Source of the DNA: Hydrogenobacter sp. T-2
GTDB taxonomy: Bacteria; Aquificota; Aquificia; Aquificales; Aquificaceae
Assembly (NCBI RefSeq): GCF_033971325.1
Contig: NZ_CP117180.1
Coordinates: forward strand, 1,326,472-1,390,471
Length of the DNA: 64,000 bases
Reading direction: 5' to 3'
This document shows, piece by piece, positions 25,841-33,887 of the stretch. Position 1 is the stretch's first letter. Every line of letters begins with the position of its first letter. Position numbers and translations under genes: made by a program. Under the pieces are notes generated by a model. The model was not told the origin of the DNA. It saw only the letters and a list, made by a program, of their open reading frames with translations, and made no database searches.

Positions 25841-26257
25841 ATGCCTATAGATGAAACCTACAGACAGACCTCGCTTGATAGGTTAAGGGAGCTTTGTGGT
25901 GTGTTGAGGGCAAAGGTAGAGGAGTATCTTGAGGGCATGGACCCAGAGGATTTGGAGTTTGGTGTGTCCTTTGAGGTTTCTGAGGATGGGCTTGAGGGCT
26001 TGTGGAGGTCTGCGGTGGAGGAGAATAACTACATGGAGGTGGTCTATACAGAGATTATGGAGCATCATGATGGGGCTTATTTGAAGGCGACCTTTAGGAA
26101 TGCTTTGGAGGACTGCTGGGCGGAGAGGTATGTAAGTGTGAGGAGCTCTGGTAGGGTGGAGGTTTCCTATGCCTTTTTTGTGAGGTTGGAAGGTGTGAGG
26201 GTTAGGATAGAGAGGAAGGGTGAAGGGCTCTTTGGGGCTTTTGCAAAGGTTGAATGA
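25841..26257 (+). CDS. Uncharacterised acidic protein before lpxB
   Basis: 138 residues, soluble, rich in Glu and in regular strands, no membrane segment or signal. The start is ATG 25841 with no Shine-Dalgarno, 20 bases from the divergent flippase gene. It overlaps lpxB by four bases (ATGA), so translation is coupled. I recognise no family. The steady linkage to lpxB could mean a role in envelope assembly, but that is only position. Confidence 0.7.
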   Translation: MPIDETYRQTSLDRLRELCGVLRAKVEEYLEGMDPEDLEFGVSFEVSEDGLEGLWRSAVEENNYMEVVYTEIMEHHDGAYLKATFRNALEDCWAERYVSVRSSGRVEVSYAFFVRLEGVRVRIERKGEGLFGAFAKVE

Positions 26258-27354
26258 GGGTTTTTGTTTCTCTGGGGGAGAGGTCTGCAAGCAACTATGT
26301 TTATGAGATTTTCAAGGACTTTGGGGGTGTGGAGTTTATTGGCATAACCGATGAGAGGTTAGAGTCTTTGGGCTTTAAAAGCCTTGCACGCATAGAGGAG
26401 CTTTCCGTGGTGGGTATTGTGGAGGCTCTTCCAAAAATTCCAAAGGTCTACAGGCTTTGGAGACAGATAGAGGCTCTTCTTCCTGAGGTGGATGTGCTCC
26501 TTTTGTGTGATGCTCCTGCCTTTAATTTGCCACTTCTCAAGAGGGCTAAGGGGAAGGTGAGAAAAATTATCTACTTTATCTCTCCGCAGGTTTGGGCTTG
26601 GAAGGAGGGCAGGGCAAGGCTAATATCGGAGCTTGTAGACCATCTTGTTGTGATACTTCCCTTTGAGGTGGACTTTTACAGAAAATACGCAAGGGAAGGC
26701 TTTAGGGTGCATTTTGTGGGGCATCCTCTTGTGGATTTGGCAAAGCCAAGCCTAAGCAAAGAGGCTATGAGGAGTTTTCTTGGCTTTGAGGACTATGTGG
26801 CTTTGCTTCCGGGAAGTCGTTGGAGTGAGATAAAAAGGCATGTGCCTTATCTGAAGGAGGTGCTAAGATGTCTGAGGGTGGAAAAGCCTATGGTTGTTCC
26901 TACCTTTGAGGCTTTTAGGGATTTCTTAGAGAGGGAGTTTGCAGGTTTTCCAATAAGGGTCATAACCAACAGGGACTTGGATAGGGCTTCTTACAACACT
27001 ATGGCTTATGCGGATTTTACGCTTCTTGCCAGTGGCACTGCGGAGCTTGAGGCAAGCCTTTTGGACTCTCCTCATGTAGTCTTTTATAGGGTAAGTCCTA
27101 TAACCTATCTTCTTGGAAGGCTTCTTGTTAAGGTAAAAAACATAGCCCTCACAAACCTTATACTCCAGAGGGATGTGGTACCCGAGATGGTTCAGAAAAG
27201 TCCAGAGGCTTTGTGTAGGTTTTTCTCGGAGCTAAAGGAGGATTGGAAGGAAAGCCAAAGGCTTGAGTTTAAGAGGCTAAGGCAGGTTCTTGGTGGAGAG
27301 GGTGCGGTGCAAAGACTAAGAGAGCTCTTCTTCAAGCTTTTCTATGAGAGCTAA
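26254..27354 (+). CDS. lpxB: Lipid-A-disaccharide synthase LpxB
   Basis: 366 residues. LpxB joins UDP-2,3-diacylglucosamine and lipid X into the lipid A disaccharide at the inner membrane. Motifs: the N-terminal SLGERSASNY (family GExSGD, here degenerate), FISPQVWAWKEGRARLI, VGHPLVD, LLPGSRWSEIKRHVPYL and LLASGTAELEASLLDSPHVVFYRVSP. This shows a lipid A outer membrane. The GER in place of the usual GEASGD is a visible deviation. The 3' end overlaps the convergent rluD-like gene by 39 bases. Confidence 0.92.
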   Translation: MRVFVSLGERSASNYVYEIFKDFGGVEFIGITDERLESLGFKSLARIEELSVVGIVEALPKIPKVYRLWRQIEALLPEVDVLLLCDAPAFNLPLLKRAKGKVRKIIYFISPQVWAWKEGRARLISELVDHLVVILPFEVDFYRKYAREGFRVHFVGHPLVDLAKPSLSKEAMRSFLGFEDYVALLPGSRWSEIKRHVPYLKEVLRCLRVEKPMVVPTFEAFRDFLEREFAGFPIRVITNRDLDRASYNTMAYADFTLLASGTAELEASLLDSPHVVFYRVSPITYLLGRLLVKVKNIALTNLILQRDVVPEMVQKSPEALCRFFSELKEDWKESQRLEFKRLRQVLGGEGAVQRLRELFFKLFYES

Positions 27355-28296
27355 GGTGCTTTTGAAGGGTTCTGGCTCTTGTATTTCAAAGGTGAGCTTT
27401 TGTCCTGTTTGGGGATGCTCAAAGGAGAGATGATAGCTAAGGAGCATGTGGCAACCGCCAAGGGTCTGAAGTAGCCTTTTGTCTACGGAGCTTCTCTTAA
27501 AGCCATAGGTGGTGTCTCCCAAGATGGGAAAGCCAATGTGAGACAGGTGCACTCTTATTTGGTGTGTCCTGCCTGTGTGTATCTTTACCTTAAGCAGGCT
27601 TACGCTTTGACGGGGAAAGGCTCTTAAAAGCCATACTTCGCTCTTGGCTGGCTTGCCCTCCTCTCTTATGGTGAACTTCTTTCTGTCTTCTGTGTGTCTT
27701 CCTATGGGTGCTTCTATGAGCTTGTAGCTCCAGTTTGGAATGCCCTTTACTAAGGCTTTGTATAGTTTTTCCACTTTTCTTTCTTTAAACTGCTCTGCGA
27801 GGCTTCTGTGTGCCATGTCGGTCTTTGCCACCACCATAAGTCCCATGGTGTTCTTGTCAAGCCGGTGGACTATGCCTGGTCTTTCCACGCCACCTATGGA
27901 GGAGAGGCTTTTAGCATGATAAAGAAGTGCGTTCACAAGCGTTCCAGAGGTGTATCCCGGGGATGGGTGCACCACAAGTCCGCAGGGTTTTATAAGCACG
28001 AGAATATGCTGGTCTTCGTAGACTATGTCAATGGGGATGTTTTCTGGGAGCACCTCAAGAGGCTCTGGCTCTGGAATAAGCAGGGTTATTTGGCTTGCCC
28101 TTTTTAGCCTCTTTGAAGGCTTTCTTATCTCAAGACCATCCACAAGCACATAGCCCTCTTCTATGAGCCTTTGGTGGTAGCTCCTTGAAAAGTCAGGGTA
28201 AGCCTGAGAGAGAAACTGGTCAAGCCTAAGACCCTCTTGTTCCTCTGCTACCTCAAAGGTTAGTGTCTCTACTATGGTCCTCTTTGAGCCTAACAT
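27316..28296 (-). CDS. rluD: RluA/RluD-family 23S rRNA pseudouridine synthase
   Basis: 326 residues. An N-terminal S4 RNA-binding domain (RLDQFLSQAYPDFSRSYHQRLIEEGYVLVDG) precedes the catalytic domain with GIVHRLDKNTMGLMVVAKT, where the aspartate of HRLD attacks the uridine. HTGRTHQIRVH and PILGDTTYG complete the family set. RluD-type enzymes modify helix 69 of 23S rRNA, but the exact site is not readable. ATG start at 28296 lies 44 bases inside the 58-residue ORF, preceded by GAGG. It ends overlapping lpxB. Confidence 0.92.
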   Translation of the reverse strand: MLGSKRTIVETLTFEVAEEQEGLRLDQFLSQAYPDFSRSYHQRLIEEGYVLVDGLEIRKPSKRLKRASQITLLIPEPEPLEVLPENIPIDIVYEDQHILVLIKPCGLVVHPSPGYTSGTLVNALLYHAKSLSSIGGVERPGIVHRLDKNTMGLMVVAKTDMAHRSLAEQFKERKVEKLYKALVKGIPNWSYKLIEAPIGRHTEDRKKFTIREEGKPAKSEVWLLRAFPRQSVSLLKVKIHTGRTHQIRVHLSHIGFPILGDTTYGFKRSSVDKRLLQTLGGCHMLLSYHLSFEHPQTGQKLTFEIQEPEPFKSTLALIEKLEEELS

Positions 28297-28429
28297 GAAC
28301 CTCTACTTGCCTTGGCTCTTCTTGGAGGTTTAGACTTTTCACATAACCCTCAATGAGATTATAAAGCACCCTTTGAGGAAAGTCCTTTAGTCTCACCTCT
28401 TTTCCGTTTACAAGTAGCCTTACTTCCAT
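28253..28429 (-). CDS. Small uncharacterised protein, 58 residues
   Basis: ATG 28429 to TGA 28253 with a strong AGGAGGT six bases upstream. The sequence starts MEVRLLVNGKEVRLKDFP and continues as a compact alpha/beta pattern without membrane segments. It overlaps the rluD-like gene by 44 bases in another frame, implying coupled translation. I know no family. Confidence 0.6.
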   Translation of the reverse strand: MEVRLLVNGKEVRLKDFPQRVLYNLIEGYVKSLNLQEEPRQVEVHVRLKEDHSRDTNL

Positions 28430-28433
28430 GCCT

Positions 28434-28589
28434 CTACCTCCTAAGCTGTAGTCTCTCTAAGGTGCCAGATAGGCTAAAGCTCATGCCACCACCAGAGAGC
28501 TGACCGTTTATTTTAGATTTTAATGGGTCTGAGGGGTTGAAAACTATTGGTCTTTCTACCTTTAGAGAGGTTTGGAGTAAAAAGTCCAT
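28434..28589 (-). CDS. Possible small protein, 51 residues, antisense to the CPBP gene start
   Basis: Frame from ATG 28589 to TAG 28434; the stop overlaps the ribosome-binding site of the 58-residue ORF, as is usual between consecutive genes. It has a Gly/Ser segment (NGQLSGGGMSFSLSG) and ends RLQLRR. It overlaps the first 43 bases of the CPBP gene on the other strand and has no clear Shine-Dalgarno. It may be spurious. Confidence 0.3.
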   Translation of the reverse strand: MDFLLQTSLKVERPIVFNPSDPLKSKINGQLSGGGMSFSLSGTLERLQLRR

Positions 28590-28921
28590 GGAACTTAAGC
28601 CTTTTGGCACTACCTTTGCTTTATGTTTTACATCCTCAAAACTTTATGAGCCTTACTCTTCAGGCTTTTGCAGAGGAGCTCTTCTTTAGGGCTTACCTTA
28701 TGCAGAGGTTTTCAAACCTTACTGTGTCAGTGCTTTTTACAATTCCTCACATAATCCTGTATGTAGATCTTTGGTCCGTGCTTACCTTTTTTCCTTCTTT
28801 GCTTTACGGCTATATATACCAAAGGACTGGTTCTTTGGCTTTTGTGAGCCTTTTGCACCTTGCAAGCAACCTATTGTGGTTTACTTTTCTGGCTAAATTA
28901 GTAAGTAAAATATTTCCATGA
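28547..28921 (+). CDS. Short CPBP-family intramembrane protease
   Basis: 124 residues, mostly membrane. Motif 1 EELFFRAYL (about 43-51), motif 2 with the histidine of IPHIILYVD, and motif 3 LLHLASNLLW match the CPBP (Abi/Rce1-type) glutamic protease family. The protein is shorter than most because upstream helices are missing. The start is set at TTG 28547 because the frame is closed just upstream; this is uncertain. The stop overlaps the sigma-28 start by four bases, so the two are translationally linked. Substrate unknown. Confidence 0.75.
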   Translation: MVFLPLERFGVKSPWNLSLLALPLLYVLHPQNFMSLTLQAFAEELFFRAYLMQRFSNLTVSVLFTIPHIILYVDLWSVLTFFPSLLYGYIYQRTGSLAFVSLLHLASNLLWFTFLAKLVSKIFP

Positions 28922-29604
28922 CCGCAGAAGAGAAAGAGCTTGTGCTTTCTTACCTGCCCTTAGTTCAGCAGATAGCCTACCGCATACACAGACACCTACC
29001 TGCCTCTGTGGATGTAAGAGACTTAATAGGATATGGGGTTCTGGCTCTTGTGGAGTCTCTGCCAAAGTTAGACAAAAGCAAAAACCCTACCGCTTATCTC
29101 AAGCTACGCATAAAGGGTGCTATATACGACTACTTGAGAAGTCTTGATTTTGTTAGTAGAAGCCTCAGGTCAAAGGAGAAGGCTATAAGACAAGCTATTG
29201 ATAAGCTTAGCATGGAAAAGGGCGGTGAAGTAAGCGATGAGGAGCTGGCGGAATATCTTGGTGAGAGCCCAGAAAGGCTTAGAGAAGACCTTCAGGCAAT
29301 AAACTTTTCTTATCTTATGAGCCTTGATGAACTTTTTCAAGAGGGTAGGAGCTACGAGGAGCTTTTTGAAAGCACAGAAGAAGGACCAGAAGAGGCAGTA
29401 ATTAGAAAAGACCTCAGAGAAAAACTGCTTAAGGCTATAGAGACTCTTGACTACAGAGAAAAGTTAGTCTTACAGCTTTTCTATTACGAGGAGCTACCAC
29501 TAAAAGATGTGGCAGGGCTTTTAGACGTGTCTATGGCAAGGGTTTCTCAAATAAAGGCTAATGCCATAGAAAAGCTCAAGAGGTTTTTAGCTTCTGTTGA
29601 ATGA
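28918..29604 (+). CDS. fliA: RNA polymerase sigma-28 (FliA/WhiG family)
   Basis: 228 residues. Region 2 reads YLPLVQQIAYRIHRHLP and DLIGYGVLALVESLPKLD, then IKGAIYDYLRSLDFVSRSLR, which is characteristic of FliA-type sigma factors. Region 3 is QAIDKLSMEKGGEVSDEELAEYLG and region 4 ends LVLQLFYYEELPLKDVAGLLDVSMARVSQIKANAI. It recruits polymerase to late flagellar and related promoters. No flagellar gene or FlgM is in this window; the partners are a CPBP protease and, across the end, a convergent hypothetical gene overlapping by 29 bases. Confidence 0.93.
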   Translation: MTAEEKELVLSYLPLVQQIAYRIHRHLPASVDVRDLIGYGVLALVESLPKLDKSKNPTAYLKLRIKGAIYDYLRSLDFVSRSLRSKEKAIRQAIDKLSMEKGGEVSDEELAEYLGESPERLREDLQAINFSYLMSLDELFQEGRSYEELFESTEEGPEEAVIRKDLREKLLKAIETLDYREKLVLQLFYYEELPLKDVAGLLDVSMARVSQIKANAIEKLKRFLASVE

Positions 29605-29875
29605 GCTCTAAGAGCTTCTCGTAGGTGTATCTAATTTCGTAAGCCATATCAACGAGTTTTTTACTCCTTGTCGCTTCTGCCCTTTTGACTAAAGGAATGA
29701 TTACCCTCTCAAGCTGGTCTTTGTATTCTATAAGGTCGTAGCTAAGCTCTTCTTCTGTGAGGTCTTCTATGCCTGCCAAGTAGGTTCTGTAAAGCATTTT
29801 TGCAGATATTAAAACATGCTCCAACTCCTTTTGCAGGTCTCCTCTGTCAAGTCCAGCCTTTGTAAAGTCTCCCAT
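29576..29875 (-). CDS. Uncharacterised helical protein, 99 residues
   Basis: Almost wholly alpha-helical by pattern, many Glu, Lys and Leu, no cysteine and no signal peptide. It begins one base inside the stop of the upstream M16 gene (TAATG) and is the last gene of the long minus-strand run. The 3' end overlaps fliA. A helical bundle acting as a small adaptor is a fair guess; no family recognised. Confidence 0.7.
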   Translation of the reverse strand: MGDFTKAGLDRGDLQKELEHVLISAKMLYRTYLAGIEDLTEEELSYDLIEYKDQLERVIIPLVKRAEATRSKKLVDMAYEIRYTYEKLLELIQQKLKTS

Positions 29876-31128
29876 TAGGGTTCCACCACCACGCAGTGAT
29901 GTATTTTAAGGTATTTTTCTCTTAAGGCTTGCACCTCTTCAAAACTCACTGACCTTATTTTGTCCACATACTCTGAGTCCATCCTCCAGCCAAAGCCCAT
30001 TACCTCAAAAAAGCCTAAATACCATGCCTGTCTTGCCCTCGTTTGGCGAGCCAATAGAAAGTCTCCCACTATCTTATTTTTGGCAAGCTCCACATCCTCT
30101 GGCGTTATTTCACTATTCTTTATCACTTCCACCAAGTCTCTAAGAGCATCTTCCTTTTTCTCAGGAGAAGTGCCTATATAGGCTATTAGTCTTGGAGAAA
30201 AAAGGCGAGTGGGATATGTGGAATAGACCGCATAGGCGTAGCCCCTTTTTTCTCTAAGTTCCTTAAAGAGCTTTGAGGTCATACCATCTCCAAGCACAGC
30301 ATCCAACACCTTAAAGGCAAAGTATTCTCTTCCCTTAAACTCAGGAGCGTCAAAGGCACAGAGCACCGTAGCTTGAGAGCCCGGTCTTTTCACCCTCTCT
30401 AATAGGTCTTCCCTCATAGACACATCCACAGGATTTAGTGGATACTCTCCCTCGGGAATTTCAGAAAAAACCTCTCTAAGCATAGGTAAAACCTGTTCTG
30501 TCTTAAAATCTCCCACGAGACTTACCACCACATTTTTAGAAGGCAGTATTTCCTGCCACCTATTTATCACATCTTCCCTGCCTATAGCCTTTACATCTTC
30601 CTCAAGACCAAGAGGAAAAACCTCGTAGTTAGAACCCTTGTAGGTAATTCTTCTCAAAGCGTCCACCGCAAGCTCTTGCCCCCTTTCTCTTCTCGCCCTT
30701 ATAGCCTGTAGCACGTTTCGTCTTTCCCTCTCAAGGTCTTCTTCAGAAAAGAGTGGCTCAAGGAGCATACTCCTTATGACTCTTAGACCCTCCTTTAGAC
30801 CCTCCACCTTAGTGGAAAAGCCTATCTCCACATAATCATCGCTGGCAGAGGCGTATATGCTACCTCCATAGTCCTCAAAGGTGCTTGCTATCTGGTAAGA
30901 GCTATAGGTCTTTGTGCCTTTTGTAAGTAGCAAGGCGGTAAGGTTCGTAAGCCCTCTCCTTTTCTCCCCATGCGTCCCAGACCTTATAAATATCACACCA
31001 GAGACTATACCTCTTCCCCTTGTTTCCTTTGTTATCAGCTTTACTCCATTTTCCAAAATGTGTTCCTGCACCCTTGCACCTCCAAAGGAAAGACTAAGCA
31101 AAAAAAGCAAAAGTATTATAAACCTCAT
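29875..31128 (-). CDS. M16-family peptidase-like protein lacking the zinc motif
   Basis: 417 residues with a signal peptide (MRFIILLLFLLSLSFGG), so it is exported. The M16 fold is clear (ENGVKLITKETRGRGIVSGVIFIRSGTHGE), but where active members have HxxEH this one reads RRGLTNLTALLL, so it cannot bind zinc there. The C-terminal half keeps the R/Y region (RQTRARQAWYLGFFEVMGFG) needed by the non-catalytic partner in M16 heterodimers. It overlaps the active M16 gene upstream by four bases, so a two-subunit protease is likely. Confidence 0.9.
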   Translation of the reverse strand: MRFIILLLFLLSLSFGGARVQEHILENGVKLITKETRGRGIVSGVIFIRSGTHGEKRRGLTNLTALLLTKGTKTYSSYQIASTFEDYGGSIYASASDDYVEIGFSTKVEGLKEGLRVIRSMLLEPLFSEEDLERERRNVLQAIRARRERGQELAVDALRRITYKGSNYEVFPLGLEEDVKAIGREDVINRWQEILPSKNVVVSLVGDFKTEQVLPMLREVFSEIPEGEYPLNPVDVSMREDLLERVKRPGSQATVLCAFDAPEFKGREYFAFKVLDAVLGDGMTSKLFKELREKRGYAYAVYSTYPTRLFSPRLIAYIGTSPEKKEDALRDLVEVIKNSEITPEDVELAKNKIVGDFLLARQTRARQAWYLGFFEVMGFGWRMDSEYVDKIRSVSFEEVQALREKYLKIHHCVVVEP

Positions 31129-32414
31129 CTCTCTGGCACCATAATAACTTCACTGTAAGGCTTACTAAGGATGTATTTCTCAAGAACCCTTAACACATCC
31201 TCACGACGCACGTTTCTTATGTTGTTGTCAAAGTATTTGTAGTAGTCCAGAAGACCCACAACGGTAAGAGAATAACCAATATAAAAGGCATCCCTTTCTA
31301 CCCTCTCAAGGGCAAAGGCTTCTGAATTTATGAGCCTCTCCTTTGCCTTTTGAACCTCCTCTTCTGTCAAAGTTTCTTTGAGAGACCTCATAAGCTCAAA
31401 GACCCTTGCCTTTACTTTCTCCAACCTATCTTGGTCCAAGGTAGCGTAAATGAAAAATAGGTTATCCCTTGGTCTTCCAAAGTCTCCTGTAGATACGCTG
31501 TAAACAAGACCCTTTTCCCTTAACTCCCTATAAAAGAGAGAAGTCCTACCATTTCCCAATATTTGGTCAAGCACTGCAAGGGCGTAGTATTCCTTTGTGC
31601 CTATGGCAGGAGCTCTCCAACCTATGAGCCAATAGGTCCTTTCCACCCTTTTGTCCCTTATGGTCTTTGAACGGTTTTCCAACTGCTCTGGTTCTGGCAA
31701 TATCTCCACCTTTGGCACAGGCTTACCTTCTTCTTTTCCAAAGGTTTCCAACACTTCCTTGTAGACCTCCTCCGGCTCCACATCTCCCACCACCACCACA
31801 AACATATTCCTTGGCTGGTAGAAGTTCCTATAAAACTCAAGGAGCATATCTCTTGTAAACTTCTGAATGGTTTCCTCGTAGCCTATAATAGGATGTCTGT
31901 ATGGAGAGACCTTGTAAAAGACCTTTTCAAACTCTTCCCACAGGACTGTAGTAGGATTGTCCTTTCCACGCCTTAGCTCCTCTATAACAATGGGCTTTTC
32001 CTTTTCCACCATATCTTCCAAAAGCAGAGGCTTTTGAGTTAACTGATAGAGCACTTCAAGGGCTTGTTTCCAATAGGGCTTTGCTATAGTTATGTGGTAA
32101 AAGGTATAATCCTTTGAAGTGCCGGCGTTAAGGTTTCCACCAAGACTTTCTATAATGTAGTCTATCTGTCCGTATGGATACTTCTCCGAGCCGTTAAAGA
32201 GCATATGCTCCAAAAAGTGAGCCATACCCTTTCGCTGATAGTCCTCGTAGGCAGAGCCAACCTTGAACCACACATGCAAGGCTACCGCTTCTGTATCCTC
32301 TCTCTTATTTACCACTAACTTTGCACCGTTAGGGAGTTTATAAGTCCTTAGCTCTCCAGCAAAAACCACTGTCGCCATAAAAAACACCTCCAAAAGTAAT
32401 AAAAATATCCTCAT
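31125..32414 (-). CDS. M16-family zinc peptidase (active subunit)
   Basis: 429 residues from ATG 32414, whose A overlaps the TGA of the upstream DUF29 gene; this agrees with a signal peptide MRIFLLLLEVFFMATVVFAG. The inverted zinc motif HFLEHMLF (H-x-x-E-H) is intact, followed about 75 residues later by the third zinc ligand glutamate in the EELRRGKDNP region. Exported, probably periplasmic, and paired with the inactive M16 protein. It may degrade peptides or damaged secreted proteins; the target is unknown. Confidence 0.93.
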   Translation of the reverse strand: MRIFLLLLEVFFMATVVFAGELRTYKLPNGAKLVVNKREDTEAVALHVWFKVGSAYEDYQRKGMAHFLEHMLFNGSEKYPYGQIDYIIESLGGNLNAGTSKDYTFYHITIAKPYWKQALEVLYQLTQKPLLLEDMVEKEKPIVIEELRRGKDNPTTVLWEEFEKVFYKVSPYRHPIIGYEETIQKFTRDMLLEFYRNFYQPRNMFVVVVGDVEPEEVYKEVLETFGKEEGKPVPKVEILPEPEQLENRSKTIRDKRVERTYWLIGWRAPAIGTKEYYALAVLDQILGNGRTSLFYRELREKGLVYSVSTGDFGRPRDNLFFIYATLDQDRLEKVKARVFELMRSLKETLTEEEVQKAKERLINSEAFALERVERDAFYIGYSLTVVGLLDYYKYFDNNIRNVRREDVLRVLEKYILSKPYSEVIMVPER

Positions 32415-32899
32415 AGATCCTTTCTCAAGTCCCTTGTCATGGCTTCCTCGTATGTGTAGGGACATTCCTCTGGAATATTAAACTCCTCTGGCTCATAACC
32501 GTTGTCTTCAAGCCATCTTTCTAAGTTTCTCACCGCATCTATCCATGCCTTGTCTATTTCCTTAGGAAGCTTATTCCTCAGACTTGGATACTTCTTAAAC
32601 TCCGCCAAGATATCCTTTCTTGCGTTGTTTATGCTTTTTATCCAGCCTCTTCCCGCGGTTTCTCCACCAGCGAGGTTTCTAAAATTATCCCACTTGTAGA
32701 GATGTTCCAATATTCTTGCCAGCAGGCTAATACAAGCCTTCAAGTCAGACCGTGCCATATCTTCTATTTCCTCCAAGAGGTTTTCCCAGTCCACAAGGTC
32801 GTAGAGTTTTTCCCTCAAAAGCTCAAGGTTAATCTCCGCCCAGAGTGGAAAGTCTTTGTGATAAAGGTCTTTAAGTTCTTCCTTGCTTATAGTCCTCAT
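32411..32899 (-). CDS. DUF29 family protein, copy D
   Basis: 162 residues from ATG 32899 (longer upstream frames run into the neighbouring copy). It has the DUF29 start MRTISKEELKDLYHKDFPLWAEINLE and the conserved DWENLLEEIEDMARSDLKACIS, then a variable middle and the C-terminal CPYTYEEAMTRDLRKDL. This is the copy next to the M16 genes, and its tail lacks the EIKP ending of the others. DUF29 is common in cyanobacteria and Aquificota and has no known function. Confidence 0.85.
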   Translation of the reverse strand: MRTISKEELKDLYHKDFPLWAEINLELLREKLYDLVDWENLLEEIEDMARSDLKACISLLARILEHLYKWDNFRNLAGGETAGRGWIKSINNARKDILAEFKKYPSLRNKLPKEIDKAWIDAVRNLERWLEDNGYEPEEFNIPEECPYTYEEAMTRDLRKDL

Positions 32900-33396
32900 G
32901 GCTTTATCTCCTTCCTTAGGTCTCTTGTCATAGCTTCTTCGTATGTGTAAGGGCAATCTTTCGGTATGTCTTTTATAAGCTCTTCCTTTTTTATATCCCT
33001 TAACCAAAGAATTATCCTATCTACCGCATCCTCCCAGGCAAGCTCAATGTATTCTGGTAGCTTTTTACTTAGGCTTGGATGCCTTCTAAACAGACTCCTT
33101 ATCTCCACTCTTGCATATTCCACGCTTCTTATCCAACTGAGACCTCCTAATTCTTCTCCGCCTTTTGTATATTTTCTTAGATTATCCCACTTATACATGT
33201 GCTCCAATATTCTCGCAAGCTGACTTACACAAGCCCATAGGTCAGACCTTGCCATATCCTCTATCTCCTCCAAGAGATTTTCCCAGTCCACAAGGTCGTA
33301 GAGTTTTTCTTTTAAAAGCTCGTAGTTTATCTCCGCCCAAAGTGGAAAGTCCTTGTGATAAAGTTCTTTAAGCTCTTCTTTGCTTATAGTCCTCAT
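32896..33396 (-). CDS. DUF29 family protein, copy C (most diverged)
   Basis: 166 residues from ATG 33396. First 50 residues match the other copies closely, but the middle differs (RKYTKGGEELGGLSWIRSVE where the others have RNLAGGETAGRGWIKS) and the last third is only weakly alike until CPYTYEEAMTRDLRKEIKP. It overlaps copy D by four bases, with AAGGAG inside its own last codons serving the next start. Confidence 0.85.
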   Translation of the reverse strand: MRTISKEELKELYHKDFPLWAEINYELLKEKLYDLVDWENLLEEIEDMARSDLWACVSQLARILEHMYKWDNLRKYTKGGEELGGLSWIRSVEYARVEIRSLFRRHPSLSKKLPEYIELAWEDAVDRIILWLRDIKKEELIKDIPKDCPYTYEEAMTRDLRKEIKP

Positions 33397-33887
33397 GGCT
33401 TTATCTCCTTTCTTAGGTCTCTTGTCATGGCTTCCTCGTATGTGTAGGGACATTCCTCTGGAATATAGAAGTCTTCTGGATTGTAGTCATTATCTTCAAG
33501 CCAGTTTTCAAGCTTCCTCTTTGCAAACTTCCATGCAGTGCTAACTTCGTTAGGTAATTTATTCCTCAAACTTGGATAAACATCAAACATTGTCAATATT
33601 TCCCTTCTTGCATTGTTTACACTTTTTATCCAGCCTCTTCCCGCAGTTTCTCCACCGGCGAGGTTTCTAAAATTATCCCACTTGTAGAGATGCTCCAATA
33701 TCCTTGCCAATTGACTTATGCAAGAATCCAAATGCCTTTGTGCCATATCTTCTATTTCCTCCAAGAGATTTTCCCAATCCACAAGGTCGTAGAGTTTCTC
33801 TTTTAAAAGCTCGTAGTTTATCTCCGCCCACAGTGGAAAGTCCTTGTGATAGAGTTCCTTAAGTTCCTCTTTACTTATAGTCCTCAT
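33393..33887 (-). CDS. DUF29 family protein, copy B
   Basis: 164 residues from ATG 33887. It shares the N-terminal block MRTISKEELKELYHKDFP and the WDNFRNLAGGETAGRGWIKS core with copies A and D. The differences cluster at residues 50-56 (QRHLDSC) and 100-125. It overlaps copy C by four bases; the spacing of start codons A to B to C is 491 and 491 bases. Confidence 0.85.
   Translation of the reverse strand: MRTISKEELKELYHKDFPLWAEINYELLKEKLYDLVDWENLLEEIEDMAQRHLDSCISQLARILEHLYKWDNFRNLAGGETAGRGWIKSVNNARREILTMFDVYPSLRNKLPNEVSTAWKFAKRKLENWLEDNDYNPEDFYIPEECPYTYEEAMTRDLRKEIKP

Noticed and set aside
28918..29604. WhiG sporulation sigma factor
   Set aside because: Same family, but in a Gram-negative thermophile the flagellar-type sigma-28 is the fitting member.
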